From Combretum micranthum (taxonomy: Eukaryota > Streptophyta > Magnoliopsida > Myrtales > Combretaceae): DNA of 64,000 bases. This document shows, in pieces, positions 1-10,475 of this stretch. Positions within the stretch are counted from its first letter, which is position 1. Each line of letters begins with the position of its first letter. Location: positions 1,364,001 to 1,428,000 of the forward strand of contig JAMXBD010000171.1 of the NCBI GenBank assembly GCA_024138025.1. Reading direction: 5' to 3'. The notes beneath the pieces are model-generated. The model ran no database searches. It was not told where the DNA came from and saw only the letters and a program-made list of their open reading frames with translations. Made by a program: the position numbers and the translations under genes.

Positions 1-486
1 CGACGGCCATGGACTCGTGAGGAAGATGATAAGTTGAGAAGACACGTAGAAGAGCATGGAGCGAAGAATTGGCTTACTATAAGCCAAAACATCCCTGGAA
101 GATCTATTCACTCTTGTCGTCACCGGTGGGTGTATCAGCTGTCTCGTAAGCTTAAGCGTAAGCGCGACAAGTTCACGGCAAAGGAAGATCAAATCATCAT
201 GAATGCGCATGCGGTGTACGGTAATCGTTGGGCCAAAATTTCGAAGCTTCTTGAAGGAAGATCCACTAAGGCGATCGCTTACCGCTGGATATATAAACTG
301 GAAAGAGAGTATACCAAGATGGTGGAGAGCGCCTCGACACTGGATAAGAATAATCAAGCGAGAAGTCGAAGAAGAAATCAAGCGAAACCGTCGATGTCGC
401 ACGTCAGTTATAATTTTCGTTTTCTCGCTGAATTCTCGATCAAGAATTGCCACCGCCTCGGCAGCGGCCGCCAAGCCGGAGCCTAA
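1..486 (+). CDS. R2R3-MYB transcription factor, copy A (5' end outside window)
   Basis: The frame is open from base 1, so the N-terminus lies upstream. R2 starts RRPWTREEDDKLRRHVEEHG and carries NIPGRSIHSCRHRW. R3 follows with FTAKEDQIIMNAHAVYGNRW and LLEGRSTKAIAYRW. The spaced tryptophans and the PGRS and EGRS turns are those of a plant two-repeat MYB, closest in layout to the MYB44/70/73/77 group, nuclear DNA-binding regulators. Oddities: the usual R-W-C-N-Q-L of R2 reads R-W-V-Y-Q-L, and the R3 recognition helix, normally N-A-(V/I)-K-N-H-W-N, reads K-A-I-A-Y-R-W-I-Y, so the main DNA-contact Lys and Asn are gone. After about codon 130 this frame runs into unrelated sequence and stops at 484-486, while the family-like tail continues in the +1 frame. 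It may be a decaying gene or one with changed binding; pseudogene status is possible. Confidence 0.75.
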   Translation, partial: RRPWTREEDDKLRRHVEEHGAKNWLTISQNIPGRSIHSCRHRWVYQLSRKLKRKRDKFTAKEDQIIMNAHAVYGNRWAKISKLLEGRSTKAIAYRWIYKLEREYTKMVESASTLDKNNQARSRRRNQAKPSMSHVSYNFRFLAEFSIKNCHRLGSGRQAGA

Positions 487-781
487 GAAGGTTGTTGACG
501 TTGTAAATAGTGCTCCGTCAACTGAACTGACATTGTCGCCACCACGAACGGTGCCGAGAGGCTTCCGGCGTCCACTCGGTCCGGCTTCTCGCCAAGAAGC
601 GAAGAAGAAAAAAACTGGTTGTCAATATCGTGTAGTACTACCGGAGGTGAAAAGGCGACGTTTGGGAGTGAAAAGGAAGTCTTGTCCCAAGAATGATAGT
701 GATAATGACAAGAATTCTAATAAGGCTGCGTTTAGGGTAACACCGAAAAGAAGATTGAAATATGGAAAAAAGGATCAATAG
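430..781 (+). pseudogene. C-terminal tail of MYB copy A in the +1 frame
   Basis: In the frame one base ahead of the MYB domain, bases about 430-781 encode an alanine run, KPEPKKVVDVVNSAPSTE, an LTLSPP motif and a basic end (RRRLGVKRKS, PKRRLKYGKKDQ). LTLSPP resembles the LxLSLPG repression-type motif of the MYB44 group. The second MYB copy has matching text (KPEP-KVVDAVDNAPSTELTL-PP), which shows this was once coding. A frame change near 400-440 separates it from the R3 domain. An indel is likelier than an intron because no convincing splice pair is visible. Confidence 0.6.
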
Positions 782-1341
782 GGTTGATCATCAATATTCG
801 GTATCTACCGTTAAGTGGCTGAGGAAATGAATGTGGGGAAGTTTTAGTTCAAATTCTTTTCTTTTTCTTGATTTCTTTCTTTCTTTCTTCCGATTTAAGT
901 CTTGATTTTAAAATTTTATCTTTTTCGCACTGACAGATCTATTGTAACAATTATATCTGTAATTTTTTTTGGTTTATATGGGGTTGTTCAAATAGATAAA
1001 ATCAACCTGAAAAATGGATGGGATTTTGATATTTCGATAGTACATATGAATATTTAAAATATGATTTTGTAACTATATATTATTTAAATGTAGGAGAAAC
1101 TCTAAATTTTGAAATCCCATATTCATTTATTGATGACATTTCAATGTGTAAATGTACTTTAAACATTTGGTAAAATTAAAGAAATGTTACTACCCATGTT
1201 TTGGATATATATATATATATATATATATATATTCTAAAAGCTAAGAAAATGGAAAATTGCTTTTTAAAATTTTAAAGGTCTATTTATATTTATTCGAGGC
1301 ACACATTGGTAATATTCTTTATTTGATACTAATTTTATTCT
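782..1341. other. 3' flank of MYB copy A, paralogous to 38690-39468
   Basis: This non-coding AT-rich stretch aligns in order with the DNA after MYB copy B. Shared landmarks are a TTTCTTTC run, the TTTTATC-TTTT-GACA block and a GATACTAATTTT-like run just before the CACTA insertion. It contains a (TA)n microsatellite at about 1204-1232. No gene is seen. Confidence 0.65.
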
Positions 1342-1365
1342 TACCACTAGTAAAAGGTTTGGTTT

Positions 1366-1700
1366 GAGAGGTGATTTTTTTTGCCTCAGTTGCTCCAAAA
1401 TTCAACTCAGTAGAGCTACTGAGGCAAAATTTTTGCCTAAAAAATTCGCCTCTAGAGGGTGGCCGTGTTAGGGCAAACAAGGCGAAGGTCGCCGCAATTA
1501 TTTCAATATAAGGCGAAATTCGCCTCATACATAATTTATTCATGTATGAGGCGAATTTCACCTCAGATTTGAAACATGAGGCGAAACTTGCCTCATTCCA
1601 TGGCGCTGTGCCATGTCAGCTAGTGAGGCGAAATTCGCCTTACTAGCCGATGTGGCATGAGGCGAGTTTCGTCTCACCCTTCGCCTCATACATCATTATA
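1366..1700. repeat. Left subterminal repeat array of the CACTA element
   Basis: At least six copies, in both orientations, of a palindromic motif with consensus TGAGGCGAAATTCGCCTCA. Intact or near-intact copies start near 1511, 1546, 1576, 1623 and 1656. In En/Spm elements such arrays bind the accessory transposase protein; that role is inferred here. Confidence 0.8.
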
Positions 1701-1729
1701 TTTCCCCCAGCTAAAATATACAAACGTAA

Positions 1730-2030
1730 TTCCATAATTTTAAAATATATATAATTAATATTATAGATTTAATAATATTAATAATTTATCTAAAATGTTA
1801 TAATTAATATATTTTTCCAGAATTTATACATAATTAATACAACACGAATTGCAATTATTTTAAAAAAATTATAATTAATATTACAAATTTATTTGTATTA
1901 ATATTAATATTTTAATTTGAAATTTTATAATTAATATATTTTTTCAGAATTTAAAAAGAATAATTACAACACGTATTGCAATAATTTTTTAAAAAATTTA
2001 TAATTAATATTACAAATTTGTAAATATTTT
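1730..2030. repeat. AT-rich direct repeat of about 130 bp inside the CACTA left arm
   Basis: The segment TTATAATTAATATATTTTT..CAGAATTTA..ACAACACG.ATTGCAAT..TTATAATTAATATTACAAATTT occurs at about 1798-1890 and again at about 1928-2020. No coding potential. Confidence 0.6.
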
Positions 2031-2480
2031 ACTTAAAATATTAGATGTAACTTTTTTATTCTAAACATTTGAAATAATATAAATATTATGACATTATAAA
2101 TATGTTTATATTGATGTAAATATTATAAATTAGAAATCATAATATACCTAAAACATGAAATAATTTTTATCAAAAAATACAAAAAATTGTAAATTAAAAT
2201 GATAATATTATACCTTATATTATATTTGATTTTGATGTTGTTGAACTTATAATAATAAATGGTAAAAACCTGCACAAATAAAGATAAATAAATAATTAGA
2301 AATAAAAACGAAATATAAAATTGAAATAAAATCAATGAAAATAAAAAATGAATTACCAAGATTGGAAAAATTATGAAGGAATGAATTTTGGAGAAGGAAT
2401 TTTGGATAGGATAGGATCGGATTTAGGGAAGGAAAGAATGAATGGAGTAGAGAAGAAGAGGGGGGTTTAAATAGAAGGGT
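2031..2480. other. AT-rich CACTA interior without genes
   Basis: Low-complexity AT-rich DNA, followed from about 2380 by a purine-rich stretch (GGAAGGAAAGAATGAATGG, AGAGAAGAAGAGGGGGG). The only open frames are A/T-skewed and look spurious. Confidence 0.5.
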
Positions 2481-2484
2481 AACT

Positions 2485-2580
2485 GGGTTGAGGAGGCGTA
2501 TTTCGCCTTATACTTTGGAATCTCAGGGAAAAATGGCCTCATGAGTTGGACAATGAGGCGAATTTTGCCTCAGTTGGACA
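2485..2580. repeat. Inner subterminal-type palindromes next to the transposase remnant
   Basis: GAGGCGTATTTCGCCTTA and TGAGGCGAATTTTGCCTCA match the terminal-array motif. They directly abut the broken end of the transposase frame, suggesting that the internal deletion joined the transposase 5' part to the 3' subterminal region. Confidence 0.65.
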
Positions 2581-2979
2581 TTGGACTCTTTGCTTTTTTA
2601 AACATTTTAGTCGACCTCTCTCCATCAAAGCCACTACTTTTATCTTCGCTATCAACATCATCTCCATCACCATCACTTATATTAGCGGCAATATCTTCCA
2701 AAAGTTTTTGATCTGCCTCATCTTCAAAGTACATATATTCATGTGGATTACTCCCTTCATCCATAACAACATTATCATGTAACCCGTATTCATCTACATC
2801 CTCATCATGATAAATCCAAGGGGAGTAGGTCCAAGCCATTCCCCTCCTGAGGAGGTGATACTCAATAATCTAGATAGATTGCCATGAACCATTAAGACAA
2901 TCTCTACATGGGCATCTTATCAGTCCATCTACACGCTTATGGTATACACTACAGCAGCTTCTAAAAATTCTCTAACACC
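2570..2979 (-). pseudogene. CACTA TNP2-type transposase, N-terminal fragment (downstream part)
   Basis: Read on the minus strand from 2979: NGVREFLEAA, then after a frameshift HKRVDGLIRCPCRDCLNGSW, an in-frame stop, then IIEYHLLRRGMAWTYSPWIY. This is the layout of the transposase-associated domain found at the N-terminus of plant TNP2/Tnp-D transposases (GV..FL...A, a CPC..C.N cluster, HLL..GM...Y..W.YH). An acidic linker follows (residues such as DEADQKLLEDIAANISDGDG) before the frame runs into subterminal repeats. The catalytic domain is missing. The start of the gene lies across the retrotransposon at 12538-12573. Confidence 0.75.
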
Positions 2980-2984
2980 GTTTC

Positions 2985-5460
2985 TGTAAGGACCCCCTAT
3001 CACCTTTATATTTAAAATAAGTGATAACAGTTCCCCAACCACATATAATCTGCAGAATTATATGTAAGGTTGTCCGAGAAGAAATGTTTGATGAATTGTT
3101 TGTCTAATTTCACAACATAAGTTATTTTGAAAATTATTTACTTAATAACTTACTTTAAAAAAAAACAATACCATATATATACAAACATTATAAGAAAATA
3201 GTTCAGGTTATACAAGCTAGGTACATACATACATACATATATATTACAACCAAAAGGCTTCTTACAAGCCTTAGCAAAACTACAAAACATATAGTTCATC
3301 AAGAACTATATAAACAACTATCCAACCTATATATCTAGTCTATTACAAAAAGATTGGGCTCCAACCAGTCCAGGGCCATCTCTAGTCCTCAAACTCCTCC
3401 AGAAAATCCTCAAAATCAGGACCATAACCCAAGCTCGCATAAGACTCATCAAGATCCTCACCTGAAATAGATAAAATATGAGCCAGAGGCCCAGTACACA
3501 AGTAACGAAAACAAAAGCGAGATGATTCACACAAGCCTAAACTAAATGCAAGATGCAACAACCATTCAATTATTATTTAGTCTTTAGTTAGTAATTCAAC
3601 ATGGGAGTATTCAAACTCCGGGCAACAAGGATAGTGGGGGATCCTAGTAACAACCTTGACGCTCAGGGGGTTGATATAAGTAGCTGGATACTTATACCGT
3701 TCTAGATAATTTTACAGAAAACACCTAAATCTACCATGCCCAATCTGAGCAGGGTGCCGCTCCCGAACCGGATACCAATTCCACCCCAGGCTCACCCAAT
3801 CTGTGAGGGGGCGCCCCTAGGCACTCATGCCACCCTGGGCAGGGATTGGATTTAACGACGTAAAACACAAATCAACACTCACAATTAAGTTTTTCTTAAT
3901 ATATATAGTTTTCATAAATGCCTATCCTAACACAGAGACAAGCTAGTTACTGCGTACCTGTACTAGATCGAGAGTCAATGGGAATAACCGAAAGGGAATC
4001 AATCACTGTAAAAAGAAGTAATTACAACTCACACTTAGTTCAAGTATATACATTCATCAAATCTCAAGTATAATCATCCAAAGAAATTCAAATAAATCAT
4101 TACAACATCATCACATAGCATTTAGATATCATATATTATCATACAATACTCAACAAATACTTAAATGACCATTTATCAAGCTTTGAACAACTTTTAGCAA
4201 ACAACAATAAGTTTTAAACTTTGTTGGAAAGTATATCAGCTGGAAAGAATTGAAATTTAAGCACTGATACTTTTGTAATTTGTAAAATCTTAAAACATGA
4301 AAGTTTTAGATCTTTTCCTTAGCTTTCCAACACAACTTGAATCACCTCAATCGGAGATCGGATGAAAAAGTTACGGCTAAAATACAAAGAGCTGTGAAAT
4401 AGGAAAAGTCTGCACCACCGGGTACACGGCCGTGTTGGGTAAAAAAAATGACCCGAGAGCAACTTTTAAGAATTTCAAGGCCTACACGGCCATGTACAGC
4501 CCGTGTAGCAGTTGTGTACACTGGAAAAAAAAATGACGAAATCCCCTGTTTTCAAAGTGCATTTTACACCTCTTAAAATTCTTTTAAACTCATTCCAAGT
4601 TACTCTAAAGCTTGTTATATGATCATCCCATCATTCAAACAACACCAAACATCTCCAAAACTTCATCAACTCCAAATCACTATTCATCATCTTCTTCAAT
4701 ATTAGGTCATCTAACCACATGCATTCACCAACACTTCCAACACTTCAAAACTCATCCTAAGCACATAAAACTAACCACTCTAGTCCTATAACACATCATA
4801 TACCATCAAAACATCATGGAGCATGAATTTAAACAAATATGGCATCAAGACTACATATTCATGCATAGAAAAAAAGTTGAAGAACACACTTACCACAAGA
4901 ACTTCAAGGCTTGGTTTAATGACTCTAGATCAAGCTTTTGATGGTGGATGTTGTAGAAAATCAAGTCTCAAACTTGGTTCACCTTGGGAGCCTTTTTGGA
5001 GTGAAGAAGAAGAGGTTTTAGGGCAAATGGAGGGCTTTTGGTTTGGTCTGAAATTTTTGGCCGAATTTTAGAGGTTAATAGTTTAAGTTTATCCTATGTT
5101 GACTTTAAGGGCATGAGGGCATTAAAGGCTTAATGACTTTGTTTTGGGTTAATTAATATCTTTGTCTTAAGGCACATAATGGAGGTTTAATGGCTAAGTT
5201 TTTAGCCTATTTTTCTACTACCTAAGGATATTTATATATCATTCCACTTATTCTAAGCATAAATAACACACTCTAAGGCATATTAATATTTTACAAACTC
5301 AATAAATAATTAATCTAACATATTTAAATAATTCTACACTTTCACACATCATAATACTCATCAAAATTAAACTCACTATCAATATATTTATATATATTAT
5401 CATGCTTAAATTCAACAATACACTTATAAAATAAAAATTAGGAATTTCATGGCTATTTCA
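2985..5460 (-). repeat. 3' LTR of the gypsy element (2476 bp)
   Basis: The TG..CA ends are intact. It aligns almost base for base with 10476-12537 except that the other LTR lacks about 414 bp. Around 4410-4520 it contains GC-rich motifs such as TACACGGCCATGTACA and ACACGGCCGTGT. Short open frames inside both LTRs (for example one at 4823-5071) look like chance. Confidence 0.9.
3382..3462 (-). other. Conserved acidic mini-ORF behind a splice-acceptor-like site in the LTR
   Basis: On the minus strand TTTATCTATTTCAG precedes a frame of 26 codons plus stop. It starts GEDLDESYASL and ends GYGPDFEDFLEEFED. The same length, acidity and GY..DF.DFL core occur in the diverged LTR at 50245-50325, and a related version at 29972-30055. 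It lies about 0.4 kb before the LTR 3' end. No function is known; a short exon or an upstream ORF of the element RNA are both possible. Confidence 0.55.
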
Positions 5461-5474
5461 TTCTCCCCTCCTTC
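5461..5474 (-). other. Polypurine tract of the gypsy element
   Basis: Read on the minus strand, GAAGGAGGGGAGAA lies directly against the 3' LTR start TGAAATAGCC. This is the expected site of plus-strand primer formation. Confidence 0.85.
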
Positions 5475-5509
5475 AAAAAGTTTCGTCCTCGAAACTTATT
5501 TTACCTCAA

Positions 5510-6050
5510 TCATAGATCAAACAACTCAGGATACTTCTGTCTCATCTCATCTTCGGGTTCCCATGTCGCTTCTCTTTCACTTTGACCCGTCCACAAGACT
5601 TTAACAAAAGGGATTACTTTTCTTCTCAACACTTTGTCAATCCTATCCAGGATTTTGATTGGTTTCTCAATTGTGCTTAAATCGGGTTGAATCTCCGGTT
5701 GATGAGTAGAAATGATAGCTTCAGGATCCGATACACACTTTCTGAGTTGTGACACATGAAACACATCGTGCACTTCAGACAAATTCGGGGGTAAAGCTAG
5801 TCGATAGGCTAGTGGTCCGATTCTTTCCAAAATCTCATATGGACCTATGTATCTTGGGTTCAACTTTCCTTTAACTCCAAATCTAATTACCCTTTTGTTG
5901 GCGAGATTTTAAGAAACACGTGATCACCAACTTCAAATTCTAACGGTCTTCTCCTCGTGTCAGCATAGCTTTTGTACCGATCTTGAGCCGTCTTCATTCT
6001 CTGCTTTATCACTTGAATCTTATCAATTGCTTGCTGTACCAGTTCAGGAC
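5510..6050 (-). pseudogene. Gypsy integrase C-terminal region and chromodomain-like tail
   Basis: From 5863 downward the frame reads MNPRYIGPYEILERIGPLAY, then NLSEVHDVFHVSQLRKCV, the integrase C-terminal GPF/Y-type module. It then has a chromodomain-like end with VIPFVKVLWTG, ATWEPEDEM and YPELF. Chromodomains of this sort are thought to direct integration to marked chromatin. Bases 5864-6050 encode the preceding integrase linker in another frame, with a break near 5905-5910. It terminates about 35 bp before the polypurine tract. Confidence 0.8.
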
Positions 6051-6587
6051 CTAAAACTGTTCTTTCACCAACTTCATCCCAATGTATTGGAGATCTGCAC
6101 TTTCTACCATACAGTGCTTCATAAGGCCCATCTGAATTGTTGCTTGGAAGCTATTGTTGTAGGAAAACTCAATAAGTGGCAAATAAACATCCCATCTATT
6201 TCCAAAATCCAAAGCACATGCTCTAAGCATATCTTCCAATATCTGAATCGTTCTCTCAGATTGTCCGTCTGTCTGTGGGTGAAATGCAGTGCTAAATTGA
6301 AGCTGTGTACCCAAAGCAATATGTAGACTCTTCCAAAATCTGCTGATAAAGCGAGAATCCCGATCAGAAGTGATCGTCTTTGGAATACCATGCAATCTCA
6401 CTATCTCTTTGATGTAGATGTATGCCATTTTCTCTAACGAATCTCCAACCTTCAAAGGTATGAAATGAGCCGATTTTGTCAATCTATCTACGATCACCCA
6501 AACAACTTCATATTTGGTTATGGTTCTGGGTAAGGCTGATACAAAATCCATGGTGATATCTTCCCATTTCCATTCAGGTACTGACAA
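6051..6587 (-). pseudogene. Gypsy integrase catalytic core
   Basis: The frame contains the DDE residues in context: ITMDFVSALP, TSDRDSRFISRFW and TDGQSERTIQ. It also has the usual VDRLTKSAHFIPL and LIEFSYNNSFQ stretches. It is in a different frame from the reverse transcriptase segment (change near 6580) and from the C-terminal module (change near 6050). The catalytic residues are all present, so the damage is by frameshifts rather than active-site loss. Confidence 0.85.
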
Positions 6588-8766
6588 CGGTTGAAGTTCT
6601 CCTGGGTCGTTGATGTTCGATTTTTACTTGTTGACAAACCACACACTTAGAGACATATTGGGCTACATCTCTCTTCAAACCTTCCCACCAATAGTTTCTC
6701 TTCAAATCCTTATACATTTTTGTACTTCCCGGGTGGATCGAGTATGGAGAGGAATGAGCTTCTCTCATGACTTCTTCTCTTAACTCGTATGGCACAAAAA
6801 GTCGATTCCCATATCTCACAACTCCTTCCATGTCAATCCTTAATTCTTTCCTTTTTCCAATTCTTATAGAATCCTTCATTCCCTTGGCTTCATTGTCTTC
6901 CTTTTGAGCTTGTTTAATTTTCTCCAGAATTGTTGGTTGCAAGGATAGTTGAGCCAATATCACATCTACTTGTTCCACAGTAACTTCAAGATTTAACTTC
7001 ATAAACTCCATCTGGATCTCCTTTTGGCTAGATAGCAAAGCAGCAACACCTTCATGTTTCTTTCTACTAAGTGCATCCGCTACTACATTAGCTTTTCCGG
7101 GATGATAAAGAATCTCCACATCATAGTCCTTAAGTAGTTCAAGCCATCTTCTTTGTCTCATATTTAGCTCCTTCTGTGTGAAGATGTATTTTAGACTTTT
7201 GTGGTCTGTGTAGATCTTACACTTCTCCCCAAACAGATAGTGTCTCCACAATTTCAGTGCAAGAATTACAGCTGCCAACTCCAAGTCATGCACCGGATAG
7301 TTCTTTTCGTGGGGTTTCAGTTGCCTCGAAGCATACGCTATAACTCTTCCATCTTGCATGAGTACACAACCGAGTCCTTGAATAGATGCGTCACTGAAGA
7401 CTACGAACTCTTTTCCATTGTCTGGTAGCGCTAAAATAGGAGCTGATATTAATCTTTCCTTCAACTCTTCAAAACTCTTCTCACACTTGTCATCCCATTC
7501 AAATTTAATATTCTTTCGTGTTAATCGGGTTAATGGAGATGCAATCTTCGAAAATCCTTCTACAAACCTTCGATAGTATCCAGCCAATCCAAGAAAACTT
7601 CTTATTTCGCTCACAGTTGTAGGCCTTGTCCACTTTAGAATAGCTTCAATCTTCATTGGATCCACTGAAACTCCTTCTTTTGAAATAATATGTCCAAGAA
7701 AAGAAATTTCTTCCAACCAAAACTGACACTTATTAAACTTTGCATAAAGTCTCTTCTCTCGAAGTCTTTGTAACACAAGTCTCAAATGCTCTTGATGCTC
7801 CTCCTTGCTTCGGGAATAGATCAAAATGTCATCAATGAAGACTATGACAAATGAATCCAGATAATCCTTGAAAACCCTATTCATCAAGTCCATAAATGCG
7901 GCTGGTGCATTGGTTAACCCAAAAGGCATCACCAAAAACTCAAAGTGTCCATATCTTGTCCTGAAGGCCGTCTTCTGAATATCTTGAGATTTGATCTTAA
8001 GCTGATAATATCCCGATCTCAAGTCGATCTTAGAAAACACAGTAGCTCCCTTCAGTTGGTCAAATAGATCATCAATCCGTGGCAAAGGATATTTATTCTT
8101 GATAGTAACCCGATTTAATTCTCTGTAATCAATGCACATGCGCAAGCTCTCATCCTTCTTCTTGACAAACAGCACAGGAGCACCCCAAGGGGATATGCTT
8201 GGTCTAATAAAACCCAAGTCTTGCAACTCTTGTAACTGTATCTTCAACTCCTTCAACTCTGCTGGAGCCATTCTATATGGAGCTTTAGAGATAGGTACTG
8301 TTCCAGGCAATACTTCGATTCCAAACTCTATCTCTCTATCTGGTGGTAATCCAGGTAGCTTCTCAGGAAATATATCCATAAACTCATTCACAATTGGCAC
8401 CATATTGATATCCACTCCTTCAATGCTCATAGTTGCTACAACGGATTTCTCCCACAATTCCATGAACTTCATACTCTTAGGTCTTAGCCTCTCTAATATA
8501 TATGAAAATCTTCCTTCATCTAAATCAAAACTCAACTCCGCTTTACTACAATCAATTGTGACCTTATAATGATTTAGCCAATTCATTCCCAAGATCACAT
8601 CAAAATCAGATAAAGGTAATACTATCATATCAATAGGCATGCTTACATCAGAAATCATCACATTCACATTTTTACACACACAAGGATGCCTATTTTCAGT
8701 CACCAACGGAGTAGTCACACATATAACACGATCACTCAACATTTCAGAAGCATTGATTACACTCAT
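6574..8766 (-). pseudogene. Gypsy polyprotein: protease end, reverse transcriptase, RNase H, integrase zinc finger
   Basis: A 730-codon frame. The RT runs from about residue 170 ([20 protein letters not shown]) through [18 protein letters not shown] to the catalytic [13 protein letters not shown]. RNase H follows with [38 protein letters not shown] and the TDHKSLKYI segment. [24 protein letters not shown] text marks the RNase H end, and the integrase zinc-binding motif has paired H and C residues ([10 protein letters not shown].., CVVCQQV). Copying of RNA to DNA and removal of the RNA template are the family functions. The frame itself is uninterrupted but is offset from gag-protease (near 8755) and from the integrase core. 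Confidence 0.9.
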
Positions 8767-9382
8767 TCATAAAATTCTCAGAAATACAAGCATGAGTCGC
8801 CCCTGTATCAATCAACACATAAGCATTCTTATCAGACACATTCAGAATACCTGCCAAGGTGTCTACTGCAGGTGTATCTTCAACTTGCTGTAAGGTGAAA
8901 ACCCTTGCATCCGTCTTGCCTTTTTCTAAATTCACTCTACTCTTATTGTCGGGTCGATCTTTGCAATTAGAAATATGATGTCCCCTTTGCTTGCAATAGG
9001 CACAAAATACTGGTGGTATCTTCGGATTCTTACACTCTATAGACCTATGTCCAACTTGACCACAAGAAAAACATGCTCCGGGAGTCCACTTGCAATCTGT
9101 CACCTCATGAGGACCATAGCATCTAAGGCATCTCTTCTCAAACACAGGTGTAGAAGCTTTAAGAGTTGACTTCTGGTCTCCTTGTTTTCCCATATAAGGT
9201 CTCTTTCCTTGGTTTGAATAATATCCTGCTTTGTTAGCATTTTGGTAACCACCATATGATGTAGCAGGAGCAGGTCTCTTTCCCATGAATGCAGCTCTTC
9301 TTGCTCTTCTAGCTCTACTATCATTGTGTATCTGTTCCATTAACAAGGCTTTAGCAACTATCTGATAAGGTGTGTAACTCAA
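8744..9382 (-). pseudogene. Gypsy gag zinc knuckles and aspartic protease
   Basis: A 212-codon frame with nucleic-acid-binding zinc knuckles: CFSCGQVGHRSIEC and CAYCKQRGHHISNC are exact CX2CX4HX4C, with a related CLRCYGPHEVTDC before them. The retroviral-type protease active site VLIDTGATHACIS lies near the end (about 8790). It overlaps the capsid frame (9351) and the RT frame (8766) in other frames, consistent with small indels in a once single polyprotein. Confidence 0.85.
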
Positions 9383-10214
9383 ACTTCTTCACTTCATTCT
9401 GGATTTCTTCATTCAAGCCATTCTGGAACTTTTGAACCTTCATTCTTTCATCACGATAGTCTCCTCCAGCAAAGCGCAATAATCTACAAAATTCACTATG
9501 ATATTCATCTATGGGCTTGCTCCCCTGTCTCAAGTTCAACCAATCAGATATCATCCTCTCTCTTACTGAATTCGGAAAATACTTGGTGAAGAATGTGTCT
9601 TTGAATGTAGTCCAAGAAATAGGCTGTTGTAGATTTCCACTAGCTAGTCTCCACCAATTGTAAGCTTCTTTCTTCATCATATAAACTGCTAAGTCCACTT
9701 TCTTATCCTCAGGAGTACTGCTAGCTGCAAAGGTCTTCTCCAATTCTTCTATCCAATTCTCAGCCACTGTCGGATCAGTGCTAGTACCATCAAACTCTGG
9801 AACCATCTTACTAAAGTCATGTAGTTTGATCTGGTTGGCTTGTTCATTCACAGGTGGTGCTTCATTCGGTCTTACCCCGGGTTGATTACCTTGCTGTATA
9901 AAGTACTGTGTCTGCTGGTACATCATCATCTGATATTGTTGCATCATTGCCATCATGTCTCTCATCATACCATACATGGAATTGGGATCACCAGTAGGCA
10001 TTTGTGGCATTGGTGGAATAGGTGGCATAGGTGGAGGTGGCGGAATCTGAGTCGGTGGAGGAACTTGTGAAGCTGAAGCCGATGCAGGAGATGGTGTAGT
10101 CTCACTACTAGGTGTAGAAGATGAAGTAGGAACAAATGTAGACGATGACTGTGGTGGTGGTGGCATACTTTCCCTATCTGAATGCTGCCTGGTAGATCTC
10201 CTTAACCTATCCAT
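9351..10214 (-). pseudogene. Gypsy Gag capsid
   Basis: The likely start is the ATG at 10214 (MDRLRRSTRQH). Ser/Thr/Pro-rich and Met/Gln-rich N-terminal segments follow, then the retrotransposon gag domain: WIEELEKTFAASSTPEDKKV, YNWWRLASGN, FKDTFFTKYFPNSVRERM, EFCRLLRFAGG. The frame breaks near 9355-9380 and continues as the zinc-knuckle segment. It begins about 250 bp after the primer-binding site. Confidence 0.85.
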
Positions 10215-10461
10215 CTTAACAATCGCACACAATACATTCAACACACACACATGTATACACATTAAGCTTATTTAAATTAACATTCACACATAATAGCAAA
10301 CAATTAATCAAATAATCAATCAAGCAACAAGCACACAAAGAATCAAGAAAACAAACAAGCACAGCATCCAAGCAAACTTAGTTCTTCCTATTCTACCTAT
10401 TTGTGTCTAGGTCAAGTCTCAGACAAATCATCTCAATTAGGCAAACAATTAATCAAACTTA

Positions 10462-10473
10462 GCTCTGATACCA
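10462..10473 (-). other. Primer-binding site of the gypsy element (tRNA iMet type)
   Basis: On the minus strand TGGTATCAGAGC starts two bases after the 5' LTR end (..CCTTACA, GA, TGGTATCAGAGC). This is complementary to the 3' end of plant initiator-methionine tRNA. Confidence 0.9.
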
Positions 10474-10475
10474 TC

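Noticed and set aside
3327..3530. 67-codon minus-strand ORF repeated at 10820-11023 as a conserved protein
   Set aside because: Its conservation follows from LTR duplication; in the diverged LTR F a different frame (the acidic mini-ORF) is the one preserved.
4823..5071. 82-codon plus-strand ORF repeated at 11904-12161
   Set aside because: The two LTR copies differ by frame-changing indels, so the frame is not maintained.
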